Assembly: GCF_040730185.1 (NCBI RefSeq)
Contig: NZ_CP160402.1
Span: 7,564,001 to 7,628,000, forward strand
Length of the DNA: 64,000 nucleotides
DNA from: Streptomyces sp. Je 1-332
GTDB lineage: Bacteria > Actinomycetota > Actinomycetes > Streptomycetales > Streptomycetaceae
Direction: 5' to 3'
Below the pieces are notes generated by a model. That model ran no database searches. It was not told the origin of the DNA and worked only from the letters and a program-made list of their open reading frames with translations. Below, piece after piece: positions 53,186 through 61,647 of this stretch. Within the stretch, counting starts at the first letter, position 1. Each line of letters begins with the position of its first letter. A program made the translations under genes and the position numbers.

Positions 53186-53225
53186 GTAGGTCAATAAGAG
53201 GCCAGTCAACAGGCGTAGGTCAACA
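53186..53225. promoter_or_regulatory. Repeated GTAGGTCAA elements in the SDR promoter
   Basis: GTAGGTCAA occurs at 53186-53194 and 53215-53223, with a third GTCAACA at 53205-53211. They contain the GGTCAA half of the palindrome at 52513-52536, so the TetR protein may bind both promoters. Confidence 0.45.
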
Positions 53226-53251
53226 ACTGTGTGTGAAGGAGCTGGAAAAGC

Positions 53252-54034
53252 ATGAAGCTCGACCTCAACGGCAAGACCGCCGTCGTCACCGGTGCCAGCC
53301 GCGGGATCGGCCTGGCCACTGTCCGGGTGCTGATCGACGAGGGGGTGCGCGTGGTGGGCGCGGCCCGCACCATCACCCCCGAGCTCAAGGAGTCGGGAGC
53401 CTTTGCCGTGTCGGCGGACCTCAGCAGCCCGGAGGGGGTGGCCGAGCTCATGGACGGTGCCTTCGGCGAACTGGGCGGCGTCGACCTGCTGGTGAACAAC
53501 GTCGGCGCGGGTGACGCCGTGGAGCCGGTCGGCTTTCTCGACACCGATGACGCGCAGTGGCAGGGCGTCTTCGACCTCAACCTGCTCAGCGCCGTCCGCG
53601 TCAGTCGCGCCGCGCTGCCGAGCCTGATCGAGCGCCGCGGCGCGATCGTCAACGTATCCTCCATCAACTCCCGCCTCCCCGCGGCCGGTCCCGTCGCCTA
53701 CAGTGCGGCCAAGGCTGCGCTCACCTCGCTGGGCAAGTCGCTGGCCGAGGAGTTCGGGCCGCGGGGTGTCCGCGTCAACACCGTCTCGCCCGGCGTGGTG
53801 CGCACCGCCATCTGGGAGGACCCGGACGGTTTCGGCGGCAAGGTCGCGGCCGGAGCCGGGGCCGAGCACGGGGAGTTCCTCGCGCAGATCCCGACGGCGT
53901 TCAACATCACCAGTGGACGGATCACCGAGCCCGGGGAAGTGGCATCGCTGATCACGTTCCTGCTCTCGGACGTGGCGGGCAACATCACCGGTGCGGATCA
54001 CGTGATCGACGGGGGCACGGTCAAGACGGTCTGA
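53252..54034 (+). CDS. Short-chain dehydrogenase/reductase (SDR)
   Basis: A 260-residue classical SDR. The cofactor motif is TGASRGIG, the NNVG strand is present, and the catalytic Ser (VNVSSINSR) and YxxxK (YSAAK) are intact. It is an NAD(P)-dependent oxidoreductase of unknown substrate. The TetR gene upstream probably controls it. The ATG has AAGGAGCTGG upstream. Confidence 0.92.
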   Translation: MKLDLNGKTAVVTGASRGIGLATVRVLIDEGVRVVGAARTITPELKESGAFAVSADLSSPEGVAELMDGAFGELGGVDLLVNNVGAGDAVEPVGFLDTDDAQWQGVFDLNLLSAVRVSRAALPSLIERRGAIVNVSSINSRLPAAGPVAYSAAKAALTSLGKSLAEEFGPRGVRVNTVSPGVVRTAIWEDPDGFGGKVAAGAGAEHGEFLAQIPTAFNITSGRITEPGEVASLITFLLSDVAGNITGADHVIDGGTVKTV

Positions 54035-54123
54035 CTGGTGTCCGCTGCTTCCGTGTTCGCCGCCTGAGTCCGCCTGCCCCGCGTCCGCCTGCCTGCGTCC
54101 ACTACCTATATGGCCAGCTGGTT

Positions 54124-54142
54124 TGCCTAAAGGTATTAGGCA
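54124..54142. promoter_or_regulatory. Operator TGCCTAA-N5-TTAGGCA
   Basis: A perfect 7-bp inverted repeat with a 5-bp centre lies 37 bp upstream of the second TetR ATG. Probable autoregulatory site. Confidence 0.7.
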
Positions 54143-54178
54143 GTTGCATAATCGGTTAGGCCGAGGGAGAGGAAGGGC

Positions 54179-54748
54179 ATGGTTCGTGCAGGACTGACCG
54201 TGGAGCGCCTGGCCAGGGCCGGGGCGGAGCTGGCCGACGAGGTCGGCTTCGAGCAGGTGACCGTCTCGGCGCTCGCCAGGCGCTTCGACGTCAAGGCCGC
54301 GAGTCTGTACTCGCACCTGAAGAACTCACAGGACCTCAAGACGCGCATCGCTCTCCTCTCCCTGGAGGAACTCGCCGACCGGGGCGCGGCCGCCCTCGCG
54401 GGACGGGCCGGGAAGGACGCGCTGACCGCGCTCGCGGACGTCTACCGCGACTACGCCAGGGAGCACCCCGGGCGCTATGCCGCGGCCCAGCTGCGGCTCG
54501 ACCCGGAGACGGCGGCCGCCAGCGCGGGTGTCAGGCACGCGCAGATGACGCGGGCGATCCTGCGCGGCTACGACCTGACGGAGCCGGACCAGACCCACGC
54601 GGTCCGGATGCTGGGCAGCGTCTTCCACGGCTACGTCAGCCTGGAGATGACGGGGGGCTTCAGCCACAGCGCCCCCGACTCGCAGGAGACATGGGAACGC
54701 ATCCTGGACGCACTCGACGCCCTGCTGCGGAACTGGCCCGCGTCCTGA
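54179..54748 (+). CDS. TetR-family regulator with WHG-type C-terminal domain
   Basis: A 189-residue regulator. The HTH lies at residues about 8-50 (RLARAGAELADEVGFEQVTVSALARRFDVKAASLYSHLKN), and the C-terminal half resembles the WHG domain (DVYRDYAREHPGRYAAAQL and LGSVFHGYVSLEMTGGF). The start is ATG with GAGGAAGG upstream. An SGNH hydrolase gene follows 105 bp later on the same strand and is the likely target. Confidence 0.9.
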   Translation: MVRAGLTVERLARAGAELADEVGFEQVTVSALARRFDVKAASLYSHLKNSQDLKTRIALLSLEELADRGAAALAGRAGKDALTALADVYRDYAREHPGRYAAAQLRLDPETAAASAGVRHAQMTRAILRGYDLTEPDQTHAVRMLGSVFHGYVSLEMTGGFSHSAPDSQETWERILDALDALLRNWPAS

Positions 54749-54853
54749 CCTTTGCCCATACGGCGGATGCCCCTGGCCCCCGCGGTAGCGGCGGCGTTTC
54801 GACATGTCGGCGGCCCTCGACAACTCAGACACCCTGATCGGCAGGCGGAGACC

Positions 54854-56050
54854 ATGCACACCGAGCACGACTGGATCATCACACCCATCACCGCGGACAT
54901 CCTGCGCGGCGCCCTCGACCTGGAGCACACCGCGCACGGCGTCCTGCCGCACCGGCTGCCCGCCCGGGCCCGTGCCCAGTGCGCCGACGGACAGCTGGCC
55001 ATGGCGGAGTCCCAGCCCTCCGGCGTACGACTCGTCTTCCGCTCCCGGGCCACCGCCATCGAGCTGGACGCGCTGCCCACCAAGCGCGACTACGTGGGCG
55101 CCCCGCCCCGCCCGGAGGGCCTGTACGACCTGCTCGTCGACGGCCGCCTGGCCGGTCAGGCCTCCGTGAGCGGCGGCAACACCCTGACCATCGACCTGAC
55201 CACCGGGTCGACCGAGAGCCGGACGGGACCGGTCGGCACCCTCCGTTTCACCGAACTGCCCGACGGCGTCAAGGACATCGAGATCTGGCTGCCGCACAAC
55301 GAGACCACCGAACTCGTCGAGCTGCGCACCGACGCGCCCATCGAGCCCGCGCCGGACCGGGACCGCAAGGTGTGGCTGCACCACGGCAGTTCGATCAGTC
55401 ATGGCTCCGACGCGGCGAGTCCCACCAGTATTTGGCCCGCGCTCGCCGCGTCCCTCGGCGGGGTGGAGCTGATCAACCTGGGCCTGGGCGGCAGCGCGCT
55501 GCTCGACCCCTTCACCGCCCGCACCCTGCGGGACACCCCCGCCGACCTGATCAGCATCAAGATCGGCATCAATCTGGTCAACGCCGACCTGATGCGGTTG
55601 CGCGCCTTCGGTCCCGCCGTCCACGGCTTCCTCGACACGATCCGTGAAGGCCACCCGAGGGTGCCGCTGCTGGTCCTCTCGCCCATCCTGTGCCCCATGC
55701 ACGAGGACACGCCCGGCCCCAGCGCGCCGGACTTCGGCGACCTCGGCTCCGGGCGGCTGCTGTTCCGCGCCATGGGGGATCCGGCGGAGCGCGCGAGCGG
55801 GAAGCTGACGCTGAGTGTCATCCGCGAGGAGCTGGCCCGGATCGTGGAGCAGCGGGCGGCCGAGGACCCCCACCTGCACTACCTCGACGGCCGTGAGCTG
55901 TACGGGGATGCGGACACCGCCGAGCTTCCGCTGCCGGACCAGATCCACCCGGACGCAGCCACCCACCGTCGTATGGGCGAACGCTTCGCCAAGCTGGCCT
56001 TTGCCGCCGACGGGGCGTTCGGCGCGACTGCGGGCGGCCGAGGGGCGTGA
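54854..56050 (+). CDS. SGNH/GDSL-family hydrolase with N-terminal beta domain
   Basis: A 398-residue intracellular esterase or acyltransferase. The N-terminal 170 residues look like a beta-sandwich. The SGNH core has Ser in GSSISHG, Gly in LGGSALLD, Asn in IGINLVN and the Asp-His pair in DQIHPD. The two-domain layout resembles SsfX3-type GDSL enzymes, which act on polyketides, but the substrate cannot be inferred. The ATG has GGAG four bases upstream. It probably shares control with the TetR gene in front. Confidence 0.87.
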   Translation: MHTEHDWIITPITADILRGALDLEHTAHGVLPHRLPARARAQCADGQLAMAESQPSGVRLVFRSRATAIELDALPTKRDYVGAPPRPEGLYDLLVDGRLAGQASVSGGNTLTIDLTTGSTESRTGPVGTLRFTELPDGVKDIEIWLPHNETTELVELRTDAPIEPAPDRDRKVWLHHGSSISHGSDAASPTSIWPALAASLGGVELINLGLGGSALLDPFTARTLRDTPADLISIKIGINLVNADLMRLRAFGPAVHGFLDTIREGHPRVPLLVLSPILCPMHEDTPGPSAPDFGDLGSGRLLFRAMGDPAERASGKLTLSVIREELARIVEQRAAEDPHLHYLDGRELYGDADTAELPLPDQIHPDAATHRRMGERFAKLAFAADGAFGATAGGRGA

Positions 56051-56096
56051 AGCCGCCGATCGCGGTGAGGCCGGTCCCGCGCCGCAGCGCAGGGGC

Positions 56097-56831
56097 TCAC
56101 CCCAAGTCGGCGCGCCCCTTGGCCCCTTGGGTCATCAACCACTGGACGACGTCGTCGGCGCCTTGCGTGCGGGCGATGTCGAGGGCTGTCATGTCGTCGT
56201 AGCCGATCCAGTTCACCTCGGCGCCCTGCTGCAACAGAAGCCTGGCGGTGGGAAGTTGGCCGCCGTGGCAAGCGCCCCAGAAGGCGCTGGTGATCGCGGA
56301 ACCGGTGGGGGACTCCGGCGCGGCGAGGAAGGCCTCCACCTGGACGAGCAGGCCAAGGGTCGCGGCATCCTGCAGGTCCGCTCGGGCACCGTGCTCCAGA
56401 AGGCGCCGCGCCGCCCGCCACTGGCCGAAGCCCCGCGCGTCCGCGAGCGGGGTGCCGCCGCCGATGACGGCTCCGTGCGCCTCGATGTCGGCGCCCGCGG
56501 CGATGAGCGCGTCCAGCGCGGTGACGTCGTCGCTGCTGGCGGCCCAGTGCAGCGGAGTCTCGTCGTGGGCGCCGACGAAACGGGCGTTGGGGTCGGCGCC
56601 CGCGGCGACGAGGGTGGCGATGACCTCGTCGGCGCGTGGGTGGTGGCCGGGCCAGTCGGTGGCAATGTGAAGGAGGCTGCGCCGGCCGGCGGCGGGACCG
56701 TCCTGGCTGATCAGGCTGGTGGCCAGCGCGGGCTGGTCGGCCAGGAGTTGACGCAGCGCACGGACGTCGCCCTTCCGGATCACCTCGGTCACCGAAACTG
56801 CCAGGGGATCCAGGGAGTTGAGAATGTCCAC
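56097..56831 (-). CDS. Ankyrin-repeat protein
   Basis: A 244-residue cytoplasmic protein made of about five to six ankyrin repeats (RRSLLHIATDWPGHHPRADEVIATLVAAGADPN, ETPLHWAASSDDVTALDALIAAGADIE, MTALDIARTQGADDVVQWLM). No other domain. It is a protein-binding scaffold, partner unknown. It is convergent with the SGNH gene. Confidence 0.9.
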   Translation of the reverse strand: MDILNSLDPLAVSVTEVIRKGDVRALRQLLADQPALATSLISQDGPAAGRRSLLHIATDWPGHHPRADEVIATLVAAGADPNARFVGAHDETPLHWAASSDDVTALDALIAAGADIEAHGAVIGGGTPLADARGFGQWRAARRLLEHGARADLQDAATLGLLVQVEAFLAAPESPTGSAITSAFWGACHGGQLPTARLLLQQGAEVNWIGYDDMTALDIARTQGADDVVQWLMTQGAKGRADLG

Positions 56832-56962
56832 GAGGGGGCGGCCTCCTGCTCGTTCGGTTTGGTCCGGACCTGTTGACGGCAGGTCTGGATCACTTTACGG
56901 GCACCCCGCACCGTGCACGTCTTTCCGGAGGCATCCGGTGGCATCGTGCGATCCGGTGGCTG

Positions 56963-57142
56963 TCAGGTGGGCTTGGGTGAGCCGAGGATCGACGTGTCCA
57001 GTGGTCCCAGGGTGACGACCGACTCTGAGATGCCGGAGGTCCAGACGGTGTCACATATGGTGCAGGTGAAGCGGTTGGAGAGGCCGTCCGTGTGGCGGCC
57101 GCAGCTCGGGCACTGCTCCGTGGTGAAATACGCGTCTGCCAT
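56963..57142 (-). CDS. 59-aa zinc-ribbon protein
   Basis: A short frame of 59 codons encodes MADAYFTTEQCPSCGRHTDG at its N terminus and a second CTIC pair 12 residues after the first CPSC. Two CxxC knuckles make a rubredoxin-like zinc ribbon, probably binding one Zn2+. The ATG is preceded by AGGTG nine bases away. It lies alone between an ankyrin gene on the same strand and a divergent nuclease/phosphatase gene. Function unknown, possibly nucleic-acid or protein binding. Confidence 0.72.
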   Translation of the reverse strand: MADAYFTTEQCPSCGRHTDGLSNRFTCTICDTVWTSGISESVVTLGPLDTSILGSPKPT

Positions 57143-57228
57143 GGCTGGGCACCTGTCACTAGGCTTTCCAGGGCGAGTTCGCCGGATGCCCGAAATGAAA
57201 CCTGCCGGCCGATGCCGGTGCCGTGTGT

Positions 57229-57259
57229 GGAGACGTCTAACCTCTCTGGGGAGACGTCA
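57229..57259. promoter_or_regulatory. Direct repeat GGAGACGTC x2, 21-bp period
   Basis: GGAGACGTC occurs at 57229-57237 and 57250-57258, two DNA turns apart, 31-61 bp upstream of the secreted EEP-family gene. Each contains the palindrome GACGTC. This is a candidate regulator site. Confidence 0.45.
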
Positions 57260-57289
57260 GATGCCCTGTGCATCCACACTGAGGAGGCG

Positions 57290-58129
57290 ATGGTGCTCGG
57301 AAGGAGCACGCGGTTGCTCGCGGGCGCCATGACCGTGGCCTGCATGGTGTTCGTCGGCCCCAGCGCGCCGAGCGACGCCCTCTTCGACAGGTCGCAGCCC
57401 GTCGATGCCGTCAAGGACGTCGTACCGAACCGGGTCCTGACGTGGAACATCTGCAACCCCTGCGAAGAGAGCGACGTCGACCGGGCCGCGGAGATCGCCA
57501 GGTACGCGCCCCAGGTCATCGGCCTGCAAGAAGCGTGTGTGGGGGACGTCGAGAGGATCCGGGAGTACCTGGAGTACCTGCACGGGCTTGTCTACCACGT
57601 CGAGTACGGCTCGGTGCTGACCAGTTGGGGCCGTTGCGGGGGAGTGCCCTGGAGCCCTGGCGGCTTCGGGCAGGCGATCCTGTCGGCGGCGCCGATGACA
57701 GACCGCGTGAACGTGGAGTATCCCGACGGCGGATCCGAGGACCGTGGGTACATGGCGGTCACCACGAAGGTGGGCGGCCGGTCCGTCCGGGTCTTCAACA
57801 CGCACCTCGCCCAGCGACAGCAAGAAGCGGTTCGAGCGAAACAGGCCCGTGTACTCGCCACGGCGGTCGCCCGGCACGACCGCGCGATCGTCCTCGGCGA
57901 CTTCAACGCCGTGCCCGAGGCTCCCGAACTCACCCCGGTATGGGAACTGGCCACGGACACGGACCCGCAGTGCCGGCCCTCGCTCGCAGGCACCTGCGAG
58001 ACGACCACCGACTGGCACGCCAAGTTCGACTACGTCTTCCTGCGAGGCATCGCCGCGCGCGGACACCGCGTGGAACCCACCTCGTACTCGGACCACGACC
58101 TGCTGTACACCGACCTCGACCTGTCTTGA
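57290..58129 (+). CDS. Exported endonuclease/exonuclease/phosphatase (EEP) family protein
   Basis: A 279-residue EEP-fold enzyme (DNase I/sphingomyelinase superfamily). It has an N-terminal signal-like helix (residues about 8-28), then VLTWNICN, GLQEAC (metal-binding Glu), NTHLAQ, GDFNAVP and the C-terminal SDHDLLYTD. All catalytic Asn, Asp and His positions are intact, so it should be an active phosphodiesterase or nuclease outside the membrane. The ATG follows GAGGAGG very closely; the next codon, GTG, could also start. Confidence 0.88.
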   Translation: MVLGRSTRLLAGAMTVACMVFVGPSAPSDALFDRSQPVDAVKDVVPNRVLTWNICNPCEESDVDRAAEIARYAPQVIGLQEACVGDVERIREYLEYLHGLVYHVEYGSVLTSWGRCGGVPWSPGGFGQAILSAAPMTDRVNVEYPDGGSEDRGYMAVTTKVGGRSVRVFNTHLAQRQQEAVRAKQARVLATAVARHDRAIVLGDFNAVPEAPELTPVWELATDTDPQCRPSLAGTCETTTDWHAKFDYVFLRGIAARGHRVEPTSYSDHDLLYTDLDLS

Positions 58130-58154
58130 TCGCTCTTGGTCCTTGGTCGGTTCG

Positions 58155-59162
58155 TCAACGCGGGTGGGTCGAACCGCGCTTGGCCGTCCGAGTCTCGGTG
58201 GGCATCGTGCTGCTGGAAGCCACGACCCGGCCCGTCCGGGTACCCGAGAGCGCCGCGAGCGCCACTGCCGCCAGGGCGAGAGCGGCGCCCGCGACGGTGG
58301 CCGTCGTCACCTGCGTATCACCGTGCGGGAGCAGGAGGTCGAGGGTGAGCGAGCCGACCAACTGGCCGGTGATCGTGCACAGTCCGAGCAGCAGGACGCC
58401 GAGCTTCTGCACCGCGGCGACCGCGATGGTGATGAAGGAGATGCCGACCAGGCCGCCGAGATAGAGGTACGGCTCGGTCGGCAGACCCGCGGGAACGCCG
58501 ACGGCCACGGCATGCACCAGGAAGATCACGCTCAACGCGCCCGTACCGGCGACGAAGTTGAAGAACGTCCCCGTGTACGCCGATCCGGCGGCGTTCTTCA
58601 CGTGCCCGTTCACCGCTTGCTGCCAACTCACGCACACGCCCGCGACCAGCGGCAGCAACAGCATCAAGTACGGGAACCCGCCGCCCAGTTTGTCCGCCAT
58701 CGACAGGCCTACGGCGGCGAGCACGAGCACCGCGCCGACGACCCTGCGCCGGGTGGGCCGCTGCGGTCCGGCAGGGCCGAGTCCCATCCGGTCGAAGAGC
58801 ATGCCCCCGGTGACCTGGCCCGCGACGATCGCGACCGTGAACAGCGCGACTCCGAGCGCTCCGACGGTCAGCCCCTGCGCGAGCAGGAAGGCCGCTCCTC
58901 CGAAGCCGCCGAGGACCTGCCACCACTTGAGCCGCTTGTTGCGTACGTCCGCCAGCACCAGGCCGACTCCGCGGCGCGGCGCGCGGAGCACGAGGAGCCC
59001 GAGGCTCAGCACCACGAACCCCGAGCCGAACGAGATCACCGCGGCTGCGAACCCGTCGCCCGCGAGCCCGGCGGCGAGCTCGCCGGTGATACGGGCCTGG
59101 AGGGATATCAGGGTGCCGGAGAAGACGGCGAGGAGCAGCCAAGGGGCTGCGGCGGCGGGCAT
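58155..59162 (-). CDS. DMT-superfamily transporter (DUF606/YdcZ-like duplicated)
   Basis: A 335-residue membrane protein of ten hydrophobic helices in two similar halves, of the DUF606 branch of the drug/metabolite transporters (SGTLISLQARITGELAAGL and its counterpart VSWQQAVNGHVKNAAGS). Substrate unknown. The start ATG has CGAGG ten bases upstream. It has a GGGCGT repeat and a 27-bp palindrome in its upstream region. It is convergent with the EEP gene. Confidence 0.87.
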   Translation of the reverse strand: MPAAAAPWLLLAVFSGTLISLQARITGELAAGLAGDGFAAAVISFGSGFVVLSLGLLVLRAPRRGVGLVLADVRNKRLKWWQVLGGFGGAAFLLAQGLTVGALGVALFTVAIVAGQVTGGMLFDRMGLGPAGPQRPTRRRVVGAVLVLAAVGLSMADKLGGGFPYLMLLLPLVAGVCVSWQQAVNGHVKNAAGSAYTGTFFNFVAGTGALSVIFLVHAVAVGVPAGLPTEPYLYLGGLVGISFITIAVAAVQKLGVLLLGLCTITGQLVGSLTLDLLLPHGDTQVTTATVAGAALALAAVALAALSGTRTGRVVASSSTMPTETRTAKRGSTHPR

Positions 59163-59176
59163 GTGCGTACTACCTC

Positions 59177-59213
59177 GGGGCGTGGGCGTGGGCGTGGGCG
59201 TGGGCCTGGGCGG
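59177..59213. repeat. GGGCGT hexanucleotide repeat
   Basis: About six copies of GGGCGT (last ones degenerate) lie 15-50 bp upstream of the transporter start codon, inside its likely 5' untranslated region. Confidence 0.8.
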
Positions 59214-59276
59214 GAGCGGGGGAGAGAGTGCCCCGGAGGCGCCTGGTAAATCGCGGCCGGGCCCGTACCTCTCCAG

Positions 59277-59303
59277 CTGATCAGTTCCTTTCTAACTGAT
59301 CAG
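59277..59303. promoter_or_regulatory. 27-bp palindromic operator
   Basis: Perfect 10-bp arms CTGATCAGTT and AACTGATCAG around a 7-bp centre lie between the DMT transporter gene (115 bp downstream on the minus strand) and the hemerythrin gene. Size and symmetry fit a MarR- or TetR-type operator. No such regulator is encoded beside it. Confidence 0.7.
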
Positions 59304-59368
59304 CCCGTCGTCGGACAGGTCGGGCCGGATGGCGAGACAGCCCGGGAGCGGGTGCCCGTCCGATCAGA

Positions 59369-59869
59369 TCAGGACTTCACGATGCGGCGGACGTTCTCGA
59401 TGCTTCCGCAGTCCGCCTTGAGGTGCTTGTCGCGCTCCCTCGTGAAAGCGGTGCCCAGTTCCTCGCGGCGGTCCATGGCCACGTTCTCGCGTGCGCCGTT
59501 CAAGATCGTCCGCTCCTCCTCGTCGGTGTGGTGGGTCACCGCCTCGACGAGTTTCTCCAGCTTCTCGTCCCAGTCGTCGGAGCCGACGTCCTCCACTTCG
59601 AGGAGGGCGAGCAGCGCCTCGTTGCCTTCCTCATGTTCCTCGACGCCGTGTTCGACCTCTTCGTTGTCGATGTCCCGGTAGCGCCTGAGGGCGGGGTAGA
59701 CCTCGGCCTCTTCCGCGAGTGCGTGCGCGATGAGCAGGTCGGCGAACTTTTTCAGGGCATCGGCGCGTTCGGCCTCCACGCTGCGCATGTCGCGGAACAG
59801 GTCCTCCATCCGCCGGTGATCATCGAGGATCAGCTCGACGACGTCCGTTGCGGTTGCCTTGTCCGGCAT
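59369..59869 (-). CDS. Hemerythrin HHE-domain protein
   Basis: A 166-residue four-helix protein with the hemerythrin cation-binding His/Glu pattern: LILDDHRRMEDLF, LLIAHALAEEAEVYP, EEHEEGNEAL and VTHHTDEEERTI. It would bind a di-iron centre and sense or bind O2, NO or peroxide. ATG at 59869 has AAGGAG seven bases upstream. Confidence 0.92.
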   Translation of the reverse strand: MPDKATATDVVELILDDHRRMEDLFRDMRSVEAERADALKKFADLLIAHALAEEAEVYPALRRYRDIDNEEVEHGVEEHEEGNEALLALLEVEDVGSDDWDEKLEKLVEAVTHHTDEEERTILNGARENVAMDRREELGTAFTRERDKHLKADCGSIENVRRIVKS

Positions 59870-60044
59870 GTCGGGGCTCCTTCTCAGCAGGGGCAGAGGG
59901 GTCACCGCATGTGAGCGGCTTCATGGCGAGCGACTTCGTACTGATACCTAGCGCGCTCACTCGCTCACGAGGTGCCTCGTGTACCCGGCCGCCGCGTGTG
60001 TCACTCCTGCGGCGCAGTGGGGCGTACGGGGGGCTGAGGAAAGA

Positions 60045-60533
60045 TCACCGAGAGCTGCGGGGGGAGCCGGCTCCCTGGACGCCGGAGGCCGGTTCGCCGG
60101 CCAGGGCGATGTGGGCCGTGACGCGTTTACCTGCCGGTTCGAGGTGGACGTGGAAGTTCTGGGCGACGGCCTTGACGATCTCCAGACCGTGCCCACCGAT
60201 CCTGTGCGGGTCCTCGGGGCGGGCGACGGGGCTGGCGCGGGCGCTGTCGTGGACGGTCACCGCCACCGTCGAGTCCACGATGCGGAGCTCCATCAGCATC
60301 GGGCCGGGAGCGTACTTGCGGGCGTTCGTGACCAGCTCGCTGACCACCAGCTGCGTCAGGTCCATCGCACGGGCGGAGACGGGGACGTCCTGGTCCGCCT
60401 GGGCGCGGGTGAGGAAGTCGAGGGCGAGGTGACGTGCTTCCGCGATGGAGGAATCCCCGTCGTTCAAGGGGACGGCGACAGCCATGGGATGAGCTGCCGA
60501 CGACCCCTCGCTGCCCCTACCGGCTGACTCCAT
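60045..60533 (-). CDS. RsbW-like ATP-binding protein (anti-sigma/HATPase_c)
   Basis: A 162-residue single-domain GHKL ATPase of the serine-kinase anti-sigma type. The N box is LTQLVVSELVTNARKYA and the G boxes are HDSARASPV and GGHGLEIVKAVA. Proteins of this class bind a SigB/SigF-type sigma factor or phosphorylate an anti-anti-sigma protein. A SigB/F-type sigma gene lies 1.7 kb away on the same strand, though not in the same operon. Confidence 0.9.
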   Translation of the reverse strand: MESAGRGSEGSSAAHPMAVAVPLNDGDSSIAEARHLALDFLTRAQADQDVPVSARAMDLTQLVVSELVTNARKYAPGPMLMELRIVDSTVAVTVHDSARASPVARPEDPHRIGGHGLEIVKAVAQNFHVHLEPAGKRVTAHIALAGEPASGVQGAGSPRSSR

Positions 60534-60902
60534 TCCCTCTCCACCTTCGTCCCCGCGTCCCCGTTTCTGCCCACCTACCCTGCTGGACGCGACACATTCT
60601 GCTCCGGCCCGGATCGATAATCCGTTCGAGCGTGGCGGTCTGTCCGAGGCGTCGGGCAGACCGTCGGCGCATGCTCGGGGCCCGCGCCGCACCAGCGAGT
60701 GCAGTCGAGAACATGGTGACAGACGCGCGGCAAGGAAACCTGGCTCTTGAAACCGAACCCGTCGCAAGGGACACGTGACCGCTGGTACGGCGGCCTGCCT
60801 GGCGTGGTCGGGCGACCTGGCCCCAGAGGGCCGGGCGCCCCTGCCCCGGTGGACCAGATCTTCCCCCCCACCCCACGGCTCAGGGTCGAAAGAACTCCGT
60901 CA
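60534..60902. other. Gap between peroxiredoxin and RsbW-like genes
   Basis: 369 bp with no convincing gene; open frames here lack codon bias. The only structure is a hairpin-like CGGTCTG (60636-60642) / CAGACCG (60657-60663). It presumably holds the promoter of the RsbW-like gene and the end of the peroxiredoxin transcript. Confidence 0.5.
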
Positions 60903-61412
60903 TCACGCCGGCCCGCCGACAGTGGGATCGTCCTGCCCGGTGCTCCGGCCGGCGCCGGCGGATCGCAGCGCCGCCAGCGCCCTGTCCGCGTGCGTGCTCA
61001 TCCGGAATTCGCTGCGGACCACTTCGAGCACGCGCCGGTCCGGTCCGATGACGAAGGTGGCCCGCTTGGTCGGCAGGGGGCCGAAGCCGCGTGCCACGCC
61101 GAACCGGCCGCGCACCACGCCCTCCGGGTCGGACAGCAGCGGGAACCCGAACGTGTGCAGCCCCGCGAACTCACGCTGGCGCTCGACGGCGTCCGAGCTG
61201 ATCCCCACCGGCCTTGCGCCCACCGCGGCGAACTCGGCTGCCAGGTCCCGGAAGTGGCACGCCTGGGCGGTGCAGCCGGGGGTCATCGCCGCCGGGTAGA
61301 AGAAGACCACCACCGGGCCTTCGGACAGGAGCGCCGAGAGGGTCGTGGGCGTGCCCGTCTCGTCGGGCAGGGTGAAGTCATCGACGAGGGAGCCGACTTG
61401 CACGCGGGTCAT
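60903..61412 (-). CDS. Peroxiredoxin (AhpC/TSA, Bcp/AhpE-like)
   Basis: A 169-residue thioredoxin-fold peroxidase. The peroxidatic Cys is in PAAMTPGCTAQACHFRD, where the usual Thr-x-x-Cys holds, and a second Cys five residues later could form the intramolecular disulfide as in Bcp. It reduces peroxides in the cytoplasm. Pro is the usual residue before the Gly-Cys. Confidence 0.92.
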   Translation of the reverse strand: MTRVQVGSLVDDFTLPDETGTPTTLSALLSEGPVVVFFYPAAMTPGCTAQACHFRDLAAEFAAVGARPVGISSDAVERQREFAGLHTFGFPLLSDPEGVVRGRFGVARGFGPLPTKRATFVIGPDRRVLEVVRSEFRMSTHADRALAALRSAGAGRSTGQDDPTVGGPA

Positions 61413-61647
61413 CGCTGAGCTCCTTGGCCGGGGTGGAGGCGGGCGGGCGAGAACATGAGGCTCCTGACGGCTCGGGATCGCGTGGCAGCGTGGGACGCGA
61501 TACTACTCGGCGGTAAGAAGCCGGGGGTTCGGCTTGGTTCGCCCCCGGGGGCGCGGACGCGGGCTAGGGCGAGGGCGGGGGGCTCGCGGCGGTTGGCGGG
61601 TAGCGGCTGACCGGCTGACGGCTGACGGCTGCCTGGCCGATGGCCGC

